Below are positions 52,130 through 60,670 of a DNA stretch of 64,000 nucleotides, one piece after another. How positions within the stretch are numbered: the stretch's first letter is position 1; the number at the start of each line of letters is the position of its first letter. A model generated the notes under the pieces. That model was not told the origin of the DNA and made no database searches. It was given only the letters and a program-made list of their open reading frames with translations. The DNA comes from an uncultured Ilyobacter sp. (lineage in GTDB: Bacteria > Fusobacteriota > Fusobacteriia > Fusobacteriales > Fusobacteriaceae): positions 62,001-126,000 of the forward strand of contig NZ_OY764866.1 in assembly GCF_963668515.1 (NCBI RefSeq). Direction: 5' to 3'. Position numbers and translations under genes: made by a program.

Positions 52130-53419
52130 CTACCTTCCCTTCCCAAATAGAACAGTTTTTACTGTCTTGAAAAATATAAATATGTCCATTATAAAATTTT
52201 GATGTTTTATATAATAAAGGTCATACTCCAACTTCCTGAGGGAATCCTCTATACTTGCCCCATAAGGGTACATCACCTGTGCCCATCCTGTGAGACCAGG
52301 TTTCACACAGTGCCTCAGATTATAAAATGGGATCTCCTTTTCCAGATCATCTATAAATACCTGTCTTTCAGGTCTAGGTCCCACAAAACTCATATCGCCT
52401 TTTAGAACGTTCCACAACTGTGGAAGCTCATCTATTCTTGTTTTCCTCATAAAATTCCCGAATTTAGTTATACGGGAATCATTTTTCTGAGCCCACTTGG
52501 CTCCGTCTTTTTCAGCATCATTTCTCATACTTCTAAATTTATATATCGTAAACTCCTGATCTCCCAGCCCCACACGCTCTTGTTTAAAGAGTGCAGGTCC
52601 ATGACTCTCCAGCTTAATTATTATAATCGACAATAACATTATCGGTAATGTAAATATAAATATTAACAAGGCCAAAGTTATGTCAAAAAGTCTTTTTATT
52701 TTTTTCTGAATAACATTATGCAGTATATTAAACCCAGAACCATTTAAAAACCAGTTTTCGTCTATATTCTTCACATCAACTTTACCTTGGATCTCTTCAT
52801 TAAAGCTTTCATAATTTATTACTTTTACCCCTTTTAGTTTTAAACCTAATATTTCTCTCAAAATCCTTTTTTCCAGTCTATCTTCAGTTATTATCATTTT
52901 ATTTATTCTATTCTTTTTTACTAGTTCAGACATCTCTTCGAAACATCCTATGTATTTTTCACCAATCTCCTCCTCCGCTTCTTTTGAAAAATTTCCCACA
53001 TATTCATATTTCTCACTATCTAGAATCGGCTTGAGAACCTCTCCATTTATTTTATTGTTCCCGATTATGGCAACTTTCATCTTTTTACCAGTTAATCGAA
53101 TGAGTGTCCATCTCAAAAAATTTTGGATCAACAAGAATATCAAAAACATTTGAAAATAAATTATTTTTTTTGTGAAAATATATGAAAAAACTCCTCCACT
53201 TACAGTTATAAAAGTTGATAATATAAAGTCATGAGCCCGATATTTAATAAGCTCAAAGTTAAAAAGGTCCATTACATAATAAGATAAACACATCATTAAA
53301 AATACACCATAAAAAGTAGTATTTAGACTAAGATCCATTATTTTGAATATTCTTTGATATATCAAAAACAAGAGAAATATATAAACACTTCGTATACTTA
53401 CACTGCTTGTATGTTTCAC
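52130..53419 (-). CDS. Polyprenyl-phosphate sugar phosphotransferase (WcaJ/WbaP-like)
   Basis: A 429-residue initiating enzyme that puts the first sugar phosphate onto undecaprenyl phosphate. N-terminal membrane spans (about 1-110), a central Rossmann-like CoA-binding domain with VAIIGNNKINGEVL, and the C-terminal catalytic domain: IKRLFDITLALLIFIFTLPI, ERVGLGDQEFTIYKFRSM, FVGPRPERQVFIDDL and CVKPGLTGWAQVM. The start is GTG at 53419 with AAGGAGG five bases upstream. Second gene of the EPS operon after wzz. Confidence 0.93.
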   Translation of the reverse strand: MKHTSSVSIRSVYIFLLFLIYQRIFKIMDLSLNTTFYGVFLMMCLSYYVMDLFNFELIKYRAHDFILSTFITVSGGVFSYIFTKKIIYFQMFLIFLLIQNFLRWTLIRLTGKKMKVAIIGNNKINGEVLKPILDSEKYEYVGNFSKEAEEEIGEKYIGCFEEMSELVKKNRINKMIITEDRLEKRILREILGLKLKGVKVINYESFNEEIQGKVDVKNIDENWFLNGSGFNILHNVIQKKIKRLFDITLALLIFIFTLPIMLLSIIIIKLESHGPALFKQERVGLGDQEFTIYKFRSMRNDAEKDGAKWAQKNDSRITKFGNFMRKTRIDELPQLWNVLKGDMSFVGPRPERQVFIDDLEKEIPFYNLRHCVKPGLTGWAQVMYPYGASIEDSLRKLEYDLYYIKHQNFIMDIFIFFKTVKTVLFGKGR

Positions 53420-53487
53420 GTCAACCTCCTTATTGTATAATCTATATTAATTAATTTAATTTTTTGACGGTGGACTACTATATTTTT

Positions 53488-54450
53488 TTATATTTTAGAA
53501 TTGAGATGCTTGAAAAATTCCTTTATAAAAGCTGCAGATATGCCCATAGACAATCCAAAGATAATCCCAGCTAGAAGTATCAATTTAGCCTTGCTTTCAA
53601 CCTTTACTTGGTAAATTGACGATAATACTTCTACTTGGTTTTTTAACCCGCTGTCCGCTTTAAGACCCTCTAATCCTATTAATTCATTTGAATACTTCTT
53701 ATAAAGTTCCTGTACTTGATTTTTCTTTTCAAATAGCCTTGGGTATTTCGTGGAAATTACCCCTATTATACCTTCATTTGCAAGAACTGCAGACGGCTCT
53801 TTTGAGATGACTTTTTTTATCTCTTCTTCAATGGATGCAAGTTCATTGTTATAAAGTGTTGTTTTATTCTTTACAAGGTCATAATCCCTTGAAATTGCAT
53901 TTTGGATTTGAATTTCTTTTTCTCTTTCAACTATTTCCAAATATTTATTGATTATTTTTTTATTCAAATCTTCTCCTAATTCACTACTTACTGAAAGTTG
54001 ATAATTTTTAAAAATATTTTTTTTATCTCCCCCTTCCTCTACTTTTTCCAGCTTAATTATATCCCCTAAAAATTTTCTCTTATTATAAATTGTCAAGGCT
54101 TCATCAGTATTGTTTTTTTTCATAAATAACATATTTAATTCTTCTATTTCATAAAATTCTTCAACAATTTCATCTTTTATAAAGATTTCTTCCAACCTAA
54201 AAATTTCCATGGTTAGAGAGGCTTTATTGATAAAAAAACTGTCTGCTTTATTTCTAAGAACAAAATCAACTGCATTTTTATCATAAGTATTTGATCTGAC
54301 ATGAAGGGCTCCACCAAAGGAGATCATAATAATAAAAATCCAAACCCCTATAACAATCTTCCAGTTTTTTATCAAAATTTTAAATAAATCTACCAAATCT
54401 ATTTCATTTTTATATTCCCTTTGTTGTATGCTCAGTTCTTTTCCACCCAT
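53488..54450 (-). CDS. Wzz-type chain-length determinant protein
   Basis: A 320-residue protein with two transmembrane segments (about 30-50 and 290-310) flanking a periplasmic coiled-coil-rich domain, beginning EIDLVDLFKILIKNWKIVIG as Wzz proteins do. It lacks the tyrosine kinase partner domain, so it is the polysaccharide co-polymerase class 1 type. It regulates length of polymer made by Wzy. First gene of the EPS operon; GGAG lies upstream of the start. Confidence 0.9.
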   Translation of the reverse strand: MGGKELSIQQREYKNEIDLVDLFKILIKNWKIVIGVWIFIIMISFGGALHVRSNTYDKNAVDFVLRNKADSFFINKASLTMEIFRLEEIFIKDEIVEEFYEIEELNMLFMKKNNTDEALTIYNKRKFLGDIIKLEKVEEGGDKKNIFKNYQLSVSSELGEDLNKKIINKYLEIVEREKEIQIQNAISRDYDLVKNKTTLYNNELASIEEEIKKVISKEPSAVLANEGIIGVISTKYPRLFEKKNQVQELYKKYSNELIGLEGLKADSGLKNQVEVLSSIYQVKVESKAKLILLAGIIFGLSMGISAAFIKEFFKHLNSKI

Positions 54451-54492
54451 TTTTTTCTCTCCTTTTTCATATAATTAATTTTATATTTTTTC

Positions 54493-54522
54493 ATTATATA
54501 ATTTTGTGTCACTTCTGTGTCA
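54493..54522 (-). promoter_or_regulatory. Putative EPS operon promoter with TGACACA direct repeat
   Basis: On the minus strand TATAAT (54493-54498) is preceded by CTGACA, 19 bases away. TGACACA occurs twice (54516-54522 and 54505-54511), 11 bases apart, about one helical turn, which could be an activator site. The rest of the gap 54451-54748 holds AT-rich sequence and the terminator at 54686-54731. Confidence 0.45.
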
Positions 54523-54685
54523 GTTTTTATTGTAACAAACTTCACAAACACACACAAGTTTTTTCATTTTCATTAAAAAAAATTTATTTTATTTGAGCAA
54601 TCGTTTATTTCAACTTTTCTATCTCAATCAGAGTCGCAGCACTTGAACCAAGGATATTTTACTATAAAAATCATCTTTTGCATAA

Positions 54686-54731
54686 TAAAAAACCTGTAAA
54701 ACAAAAACTTTTGCAAGTCTTGCCTACAGGT
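54686..54731 (-). terminator. Terminator of the small cysteine-rich protein gene
   Basis: On the minus strand ACCTGTA and TACAGGT pair around a long AT-rich loop and are followed by TTTTTTATT. It lies about 20 bases past the stop codon of the gene at 54749-55033. Confidence 0.75.
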
Positions 54732-54748
54732 CCTATATATCTTTTTAT

Positions 54749-55033
54749 TCAGCTGACATTAAAATTTTTTTTCAGTTTTTCTATCATATAGATGGCCTTA
54801 TCGGCATCTTTTTCATCCATTATAAAAAGTTTTCCCAGGGGGCTCTTTAAGGCACTGTGATCCATACAGGGATTTGAGCATCCAGATATAAGAAGCCATA
54901 TATCGGCATTCTCAGAGTCTTCCTCAGATATAAAACTCTCCTTATTAAAGTAATCTTTTATTTTTTCAAAAGCCACATCAGAATCATACTCAATATGCCT
55001 GCACCCTTTACATTTCATGACCCCTATTTTCAT
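54749..55033 (-). CDS. Small cysteine-containing protein, possibly CGGC-related
   Basis: A 94-residue cytosolic protein beginning MKIGVMKCKGCRHIEYDSD, with a CxxC pair and a later GCSNPCMDHSALKSPL. The start and the paired cysteines recall CGGC-domain proteins, which begin MKIGIIRC, but it is shorter; the match is weak. The start at 55033 follows GGGGGTGG; three in-frame codons earlier are also possible. Downstream of the repeat element at 55175-55788. Function unknown. Confidence 0.6.
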   Translation of the reverse strand: MKIGVMKCKGCRHIEYDSDVAFEKIKDYFNKESFISEEDSENADIWLLISGCSNPCMDHSALKSPLGKLFIMDEKDADKAIYMIEKLKKNFNVS

Positions 55034-55174
55034 GAGAACCACCCCCTAAATTAATATTGATAATGTTACGGTTTTTCATCCTTGCTTTTTATAAAAAAAC
55101 ACTGAAATTATAATATCTTTTAAATTTCTACCAGGAATAATAAAAAACATAAAAAATTTTAAGAATTATAAATA

Positions 55175-55788
55175 ACCCAAGTTGCTACTTAAAAAAAATT
55201 ATTATAAATTACTGAATTTATCTGAATATTAAAATCAAAAGATTTTGTCACGAATGGACACTAATAAAAGATAGGGAAATTAATACGAATAATAAAAAAC
55301 CCTTTTGGTCACAGAGGACGCAGAGAAAAAGAGGGAGTTTCACAGAGTTAAAACCAAACTATATATGCGTTCTTTTGCGAGAGGTTTTTATCTCTTTTCC
55401 CGTACTATCAATAAAATCAGCGTTAAGAATAGTCAAAAATTAAGGAATAACTGTGCACATGTTTTTAATTCAGGCTTATATCATCTTTTGTTTTTTGAAT
55501 TTTCAAGTCGCAGGGCTTATACAGGAAAAAACCTGTACTCAGCCGTCCTACAGAATAAGTTCCGCAGGGAACCGAGGACTGTAGCTTACAAAGGCGATAA
55601 TAGAAATATACACTTCCTAGACATTTGAAAATTCTTGAACTTTTCTGAGAGATAAGGAACAGATTTCTGTAACTATATCTCTCGACTCTGGAAAATTTTT
55701 CCAGAGTTTCCTTAAACTTCTTTCAAGAGAAAAGTAACGAATCCCGATAAATTCAATACTTTAATTTAATAAAGGTAGCAACTTAGGT
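55175..55788 (+). repeat. Complete copy (E) of the TIR-bounded intergenic element, tail type II
   Basis: It begins ACCCAAGTTGCTACTT and ends AAGGTAGCAACTTAGGT, inverted repeats with one mismatch over 14 bp. It is flanked directly by TAAATA on both sides (55169-55174 and 55789-55794). It carries one repeat unit, the structured tail at 55497-55634 and a disrupted GTTACTTTTCTT-type hairpin, into which an extra palindrome CTCTGGAAAATTTTTCCAGA (about 55685-55704) is inserted. No credible gene lies inside. Element and flanks explain the gap 55034-55807. Confidence 0.82.
55497..55634 (+). ncRNA. Structured tail module (type II) of element E
   Basis: GAATTTTCAA pairs with TTGAAAATTC (10 bp, plus GTC/GAC), closing about 138 nt. 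Inside, TACAGG/CCTGTA, CTACAG/CTGTAG and GTTCC/GGAAC form a branched fold. The same fold is preserved in copies at 20374-20510 and 58430-58617. Whether it is transcribed or acts as DNA is unknown; the label expresses structure, not proven RNA. Confidence 0.5.
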
Positions 55789-55807
55789 TAAATACTGATT
55801 TTCTTTG

Positions 55808-56833
55808 TTAATCGGTATTCAATAATTTTATCTTTTTATCCAGTTCAAGATAATCTATTTCTTTCAACTCATCTTCTTTTATTGAGATAGCTTTTCCCTG
55901 CTTTTTTAATTCAGCTATATTATGGGTATCTTCCAGCACGCCGTCTCTTTCCATCAATACCATTTTAGTTTTCCCGAGGATTGATTCTGCTATTGTCCCC
56001 CACCCTGCTTTGGATATTATAAATTCGCTAGAGGATATATAATTTTGTGTATCCAGAATATCTATGGGAAGTTTATATACATCACCTGATAAGTTTTCCA
56101 CTTCTATACCAGGGGTAAAAAATACAGTTCCCCTAAAATTTTTTATACTGATTTTTTCTAAACTAGCTGATCTCCCACAACTTATAAAAATAGTTTTCTC
56201 GTACTTCTCTCTTAATTCTTTTACTTTCACAGGGTCAGACTCTCTAGCTAAATATCCTATATCTTTTTTAGAGCATTTTATATGACTCATATCAAGATTT
56301 AAAGGATAAATATATAACTCATCATACATCTGATCTATCTCATAAAATTTATCAACTATATCTTTATCTAGATTAAGATATTTATACTGCTGATACCATG
56401 TAAAATTTGATTTCACAATTACTTTTTTTTCTAACTTCTTGCCTACAAGCACCCCTATAGGAGATATATCTACATATATTTCTTCTATGTCCAGTCCTTT
56501 CAGTTTTTCAATTTCTTTTTTCACAATAGAGTCCCATGAATCAATAAATTTTTTCAAAATCTCTTCCAGTTTTTCTTTATCAACTTTCAGAGTGTTTTCT
56601 TTATTTATAAGCCCTACATCTGTCATAAGTTCCCTATAAAATATTTTATTCTTGTATTTCGAAAGATACTTCTTTGAAAACTCTATATGATTTTCCCCAC
56701 ATATCAAAAGAAATCTATACTTTTTATTAAAACTGTTTTCATTTTCTTCTCTGATCTGCCTCTCAACTTCAGCCAGGCATCTTGTAAGATGCCCGAATCC
56801 ATGGCTAGATATATAAAACACTTTATACTTCAT
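55808..56833 (-). CDS. Glycosyltransferase-like protein (MurG/L-arabinokinase N-domain type)
   Basis: A 341-residue GT-B-like protein. It begins KYKVFYISSHGFGHLTRCLA, the glycine-rich acceptor loop of MurG-like folds. The C-terminal half has IFISCGRSASLEKISI, FFTPGIEVENLSGDVYKLP and the donor-site FIISKAGWGTIAESILGKTK. Proteins of this type occur with sugar-kinase or polysaccharide loci, and one lies N-terminal in L-arabinokinases. The acceptor and donor are unknown. Monocistronic; the element E ends 20 bases beyond its stop. Confidence 0.7.
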   Translation of the reverse strand: MKYKVFYISSHGFGHLTRCLAEVERQIREENENSFNKKYRFLLICGENHIEFSKKYLSKYKNKIFYRELMTDVGLINKENTLKVDKEKLEEILKKFIDSWDSIVKKEIEKLKGLDIEEIYVDISPIGVLVGKKLEKKVIVKSNFTWYQQYKYLNLDKDIVDKFYEIDQMYDELYIYPLNLDMSHIKCSKKDIGYLARESDPVKVKELREKYEKTIFISCGRSASLEKISIKNFRGTVFFTPGIEVENLSGDVYKLPIDILDTQNYISSSEFIISKAGWGTIAESILGKTKMVLMERDGVLEDTHNIAELKKQGKAISIKEDELKEIDYLELDKKIKLLNTD

Positions 56834-57098
56834 AAATTAAACGCCTTTCTTAATTTGCTCCAAGACAACACCAGAATCATACTCCATATGCCTGGAATTT
56901 TTCCACGAAATATCAAATTGTCCAAACACTTATCACAAACGAGTGAGAATATTAAAAGTTCAAAATAAATTTCTCTTTAAATCTGAAGTTTTTCCTCTTT
57001 GAAATTCTCTGTCCGTTTTTTTTGTCAGTTTTAAATAATTACCAAAAATAATTCTTTTTCCTTTCTTAAAAACTTAAAAATATTATTCCCCTCCAAGA

Positions 57099-57812
57099 TT
57101 ATTTTTCATTGTAAACTTTGATGTAATCTACATAAGATACGGCTCTCTCTCCTGTATTATCAGTATCATTCATTATTATTATACTAGCCACAGATGGCGG
57201 CTCTTTCCCAAAGGCCCTCCTGTAATCTTTTACAATATCCACCTCTTCATTTTTCCAGACTCCCACATCAGCATCTCCCTTTTGAAGGAGAATCATCTGA
57301 GCTTGGTCAGTATATGCGTTGGCGATAATATCCTCTTCATGATTTTTATTTGCCCATATATAATTCAAAGAACTGTCGGGAGGATAGTCGCCATAAAGAA
57401 GTTTTGCAGTATTATACTTTATCCGTTTTCCAAAACCTGCTTTTTCTGGGTCATATTTAAAAGCAATATATATCCTGATAGAATAGTCGTCTCCCTCCTT
57501 TGATTTGGCATCTCCCTTTTTTATTATGTTATCCACCTTCCATTTCCATTCTATTAGTGGGTACTGATATACGTCAAACTCGCCTTTGTAAATAATAGCA
57601 GAAGCTGAAGCCTTACTTTCAGTTTTTAATATATCCCCCTCTACTATGGTATATAGTGAGTGCTCTTTTATTTTTGGAAATTCATAGGCTTCCCAGTTGT
57701 CTAGATTTTTAAAATCCTCTTTTATCTTTACCTCTTCCCCAGGTTCTGAAAAAGCTCCCAAGACTGTCGTTAAAAAAACAATAATAAATACAATAATACC
57801 TTTTATTTTCAC
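57099..57812 (-). CDS. Exported DUF3047 protein
   Basis: A 237-residue protein with a signal peptide (MKIKGIIVFIIVFLTTVLG, cleavage near AFS). The mature part matches DUF3047: EDFKNLDNWEAYEF, LIEWKWKVDNIIKKGDAKSK, DDYSIRIYIAFKYDP and DADVGVWKNEEVDIVKDYRR, ending NDTDNTGERAVSYVDYI. The family is a jelly-roll-like exported protein of unknown function. Monocistronic. The gap 56834-57098 after its end and before the preceding gene shows no gene. Confidence 0.85.
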   Translation of the reverse strand: MKIKGIIVFIIVFLTTVLGAFSEPGEEVKIKEDFKNLDNWEAYEFPKIKEHSLYTIVEGDILKTESKASASAIIYKGEFDVYQYPLIEWKWKVDNIIKKGDAKSKEGDDYSIRIYIAFKYDPEKAGFGKRIKYNTAKLLYGDYPPDSSLNYIWANKNHEEDIIANAYTDQAQMILLQKGDADVGVWKNEEVDIVKDYRRAFGKEPPSVASIIIMNDTDNTGERAVSYVDYIKVYNEK

Positions 57813-57874
57813 TTAAACCTCCCTAAAGAATAATTTTTCAATTTAAAATGGTTGGATAGATTTGACTTGAACTA

Positions 57875-58709
57875 ACTCAAGCTGCTGTTTGTAATAAATT
57901 ACTGAATTTATCTGAATATTAGAGTCAAGGGATTTTGTCACGAATGGACACTAATAAAAGATGGGGAAATTAGCACGAATAAGGACAAAATCTTTTGGCC
58001 ACAGAGAAAAGAAGAGAGTATCACGGAGGAGGGCGATATTAAAGTCAAAAGATTTTGTCACGAATGGACACTAATAAAAGATAGGGAAATTAACACGAAT
58101 AAGGACAAAAGCTTTTGGTCACAGAGAAAAGAAGAGAGTATCATGGAGGAGAGCGATATTAAAGTCAAAAGATTTTGTCACGAATGGACACCAATAAAAG
58201 AGAGAAAAATTTACACGAATAATAAAAAAACCTTTTGGCCACAGAGGACGCAGAGAAAAAGAGGGAGTCTCACAGAGTGAAAAGCAAAACTATAAATACT
58301 TCTTTTGCGAGAGGTTTTTTATCCCTTTTCCCGTACTATCAATAAAATCAGAATTAAGAAAATAGTCAAAAATTAAGAAATAACTGTGCACATTTTTTTT
58401 ATTTAGGCTTATATCATTTTTTGTTTTTTGAATTTTCAAGTCGCAGGGCTTATACAGGAAAAAACCTGCACTCAGCCGTCCTACAGAATAAGTTAAGGGA
58501 GTTCAAGGAGCGTCAGCGACTATGAAACACCTTATCCAGTGGATGAGCAGGGAACCGAGGACTGTAGCTCACAAAGGCGTTAAAAGAAACATATACTCAC
58601 TAGACGTTTGAAAATTCTTGAACTTTTGGTTACTTTTCTTTCAAGAGAAAAGTAACGAATCCCGATAAATTCAATACTTTAATCTAAAATAAAGTTAACA
58701 ACTTTAGGT
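57875..58709 (+). repeat. Copy F of the intergenic element, tail type II with extra arm
   Basis: An 835-bp copy with diverged outer repeats (ACTCAAGCTGCTG at the left, AACAACTTTAGGT at the right). It contains three 120-bp units at 57925, 58045 and 58165, then the structured tail at 58430-58617 and the GTTACTTTTCTT/AAGAGAAAAGTAAC hairpin. Within the tail, 55 bases replace the five bases between the arms seen in copies C and E. No flanking direct repeat is seen. It fills the gap 57813-58712. Confidence 0.8.
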
Positions 58710-58712
58710 TAT

Positions 58713-59210
58713 TTATGGTTCTATTATTATGGTCACAGGAAGGTCAAGAAGTTCCCATATTTCATCTATCTCCCTGTTAGTGACCCCTATACACCCTTCA
58801 GTCCACTCTTCCTTTGACAGACTGCTTTTTTTCTGACCGTGTATGGTGATACTTCCTCCAGGGTCCCAGCCTTTTTTAGCTGCAGCTACCTTGTCCTTTT
58901 CATTGGGGTAGGAGATATGGATACTCTTATAATAGATGCTCTGGCTGTTTTTATAGTCGAGAATGTAAATCCCCTCAGGGGTTTTTTTGTCTCCTAGCTT
59001 TTTCTTGTGTCCAACAGGATCTCTCCCCAGGGATATATCATAGACTTTTATCACCTCACTTCCTGACATGAGAAACATCTTCTTCGAGGATTTATCAACT
59101 TTCACAAGGTCTATTTTCACACCTGCATAAACTGCAGAATAGATAATAAAAAACAACAGGAAAAAATTCCACATTAATTTACTTGAAACTCTGTCCATAT
59201 TCGATCCCAT
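58713..59210 (-). CDS. L,D-transpeptidase (YkuD domain)
   Basis: A 165-residue exported enzyme. A signal anchor (about 10-30) precedes the YkuD catalytic domain, with SITIHGQKKSSLSKEEWTEG and the nucleophile in EGCIGVTNREIDEIW (HGxx... S/C-HGxxR-like H and Cys intact). It cross-links peptidoglycan stems at DAP in a 3-3 manner or anchors proteins, which fits the meso-DAP pathway in this window. The start is uncertain: ATG 59210 overlaps the upstream stop by one base, ATG 59198 lies four codons later. It is downstream of a DUF6868 protein in an operon. Confidence 0.9.
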   Translation of the reverse strand: MGSNMDRVSSKLMWNFFLLFFIIYSAVYAGVKIDLVKVDKSSKKMFLMSGSEVIKVYDISLGRDPVGHKKKLGDKKTPEGIYILDYKNSQSIYYKSIHISYPNEKDKVAAAKKGWDPGGSITIHGQKKSSLSKEEWTEGCIGVTNREIDEIWELLDLPVTIIIEP

Positions 59211-59452
59211 CAATCTATTATTAATAAAGCAATATAGGGAGCCAAGTTAAATAAAAAAATACCAAGTTTATAAAAAGCCATCCCCTTGTAATGAATAGAG
59301 TGAAACTCCTCTAAAGAAATTTTAAACCACCTGCTGTGAATTTTATAGATCCAGCTGCTTCCCAAGGAAAACATAAGCATCCAAAAGATAAGGGCTGCAC
59401 TGTTTATGATGGTGCACCAAAGAAAAAAATCCTGAAAAAATTTTATATTCAT
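59210..59452 (-). CDS. DUF6868 small membrane protein
   Basis: An 80-residue inner-membrane protein with two hydrophobic segments: FFLWCTIINSAALIFWMLMF and AFYKLGIFLFNLAPYIALL. The intervening WIYKIHSRWFKISLEEFHSI and HYKGMAFYKLGI match the small DUF6868 family (unknown function). The start at 59452 is supported by AGGAGG; a longer in-frame start has none. Its stop overlaps the L,D-transpeptidase start by one base. Confidence 0.82.
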   Translation of the reverse strand: MNIKFFQDFFLWCTIINSAALIFWMLMFSLGSSWIYKIHSRWFKISLEEFHSIHYKGMAFYKLGIFLFNLAPYIALLIID

Positions 59453-59774
59453 AACTCCTCCTTTTTTTAACTTTTTGATAACTTTACTCGTCAAAGAAAT
59501 TGCCGGATCAATTTAAAAAATAAACTGTTTTTTAGATATTATAGTGACCCTTACTTGACTTGGAATTCTATATTTACTATAAATAAACTATTAAACTTTT
59601 TAAGAACAGATTTAAAGTTTGAAAGAATCTAAAAAAACAGGTCGAAAATTTAAAATCAACTTACTACTATAATTCTTGAATAAGTTATTAACTCCTTTTT
59701 TTTATAGGTAAAAAGTATGAAAAACTGAAACCAAAATTTTATTAAACTAAATATACCGGGGGGAAATATTCGAT
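59453..59774. other. 322-base AT-rich divergent intergenic region
   Basis: No coding region or structured RNA was recognised. It should carry the promoters for the leftward DUF6868 operon and the rightward gene at 59775. Confidence 0.5.
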
Positions 59775-60383
59775 ATGAGCTGGAATATAATGATTCTACC
59801 TGTAGTCGCATCTGCATTTTTGATAGTTGGTGGTTACAGTGCCGTCTCTTCTCTAAAAAAACAAAACTTGATAAAAGAGTTGGCAAAGAAGAATAAGCTG
59901 GTTTTTAAAAACAAAGAAACCAAAATTTTGGAGAAAAAACTCAATAAAAAACTCGCCATTGAGGGAAAGGGAAAAATGCGGTCCTTTATCAAGGTAAAGG
60001 ACCTTGTAAAGGATAATGAGATATCGGTTTTCAGATATATTGAGCTCTTAGACCTAGGAAAAGAAGACTCCAACGAAAACCCGCATAAGGCTCATATTGG
60101 GGCTTCTTTTGAGGTCCCCCTAGATATGGATCTATTCTTCACCACCGATGGAGAAAAAGAATTTGTCAGCATCTATCCAGAGGGGAAACTTCTTTCTGCA
60201 GACAGATATTTTCAGAAAATAAAACCCATATTAGAGGAGAATTCCCATGAAAACCCACTGACCATAAGTTTCAGAAGGGGAAGAGCCCTGCTCTATGTCA
60301 ACACAAAAGCCAAATCCAAAGAGAGTATAGGGGATCTTCAGTATTTACTGGACCTCAGCAGAAAAATAAAAGAGGCAGTTTGA
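59775..60383 (+). CDS. Hypothetical membrane-anchored protein
   Basis: A 202-residue protein of no family I recognise. It has one N-terminal membrane segment (MILPVVASAFLIVGGYSAV), a basic stretch with KKNKLVFKNKETKILEKKLN, and a soluble domain of mixed alpha/beta type (GASFEVPLDMDLFFTTDGEK, FRRGRALLYVNTKAKSKESI). The N-in orientation with Lys-rich residues after the span suggests that the soluble domain is cytoplasmic. GGGGG lies before the start region. Ends with a clear terminator. Confidence 0.7.
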   Translation: MSWNIMILPVVASAFLIVGGYSAVSSLKKQNLIKELAKKNKLVFKNKETKILEKKLNKKLAIEGKGKMRSFIKVKDLVKDNEISVFRYIELLDLGKEDSNENPHKAHIGASFEVPLDMDLFFTTDGEKEFVSIYPEGKLLSADRYFQKIKPILEENSHENPLTISFRRGRALLYVNTKAKSKESIGDLQYLLDLSRKIKEAV

Positions 60384-60409
60384 GATTAATCTTAAACTGC
60401 CTATTTTTT
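60373..60409 (+). terminator. Terminator of the hypothetical protein gene
   Basis: AGGCAGTTT and AAACTGCCT form a stem with an about 11-base loop, followed by ATTTTTTC. It overlaps the last codons of the gene. Confidence 0.85.
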
Positions 60410-60670
60410 CTTTATATCATATAAACACCTGTAAAAATATCCATTAATATCTCAACTCTTCCTAAAAACATGGCAGATACCAGAACTACTTTGCTGTAAG
60501 AATCAAAGAAGCTATCCCAATCTGAAAAACATTAAAAGGAAATTTCCAAAAAAGCTTATAAAATACTTGTAGGCAGTATTACAAAGGGATGACTAACTCA
60601 AGTTAAGTTATGAATTTACCCAGCGATTTATATCAAAAAAATTATCATATTTAGAAACAGGAGGAGACAT

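Noticed and set aside
55305..55628. Rightward open frame of 107 codons inside repeat element E
   Set aside because: It runs through the repeat units and structured tail; the matching stretch in the other copies is broken. The peptide is an artefact of repeat DNA.
55808..56833. Full L-arabinokinase
   Set aside because: Only a GT-B-like domain is present; the GHMP kinase part of that enzyme is absent.
1381..58284. Tandem 120-bp units read as CRISPR repeats
   Set aside because: Units are long, adjacent and without unique spacers; no cas genes are seen.
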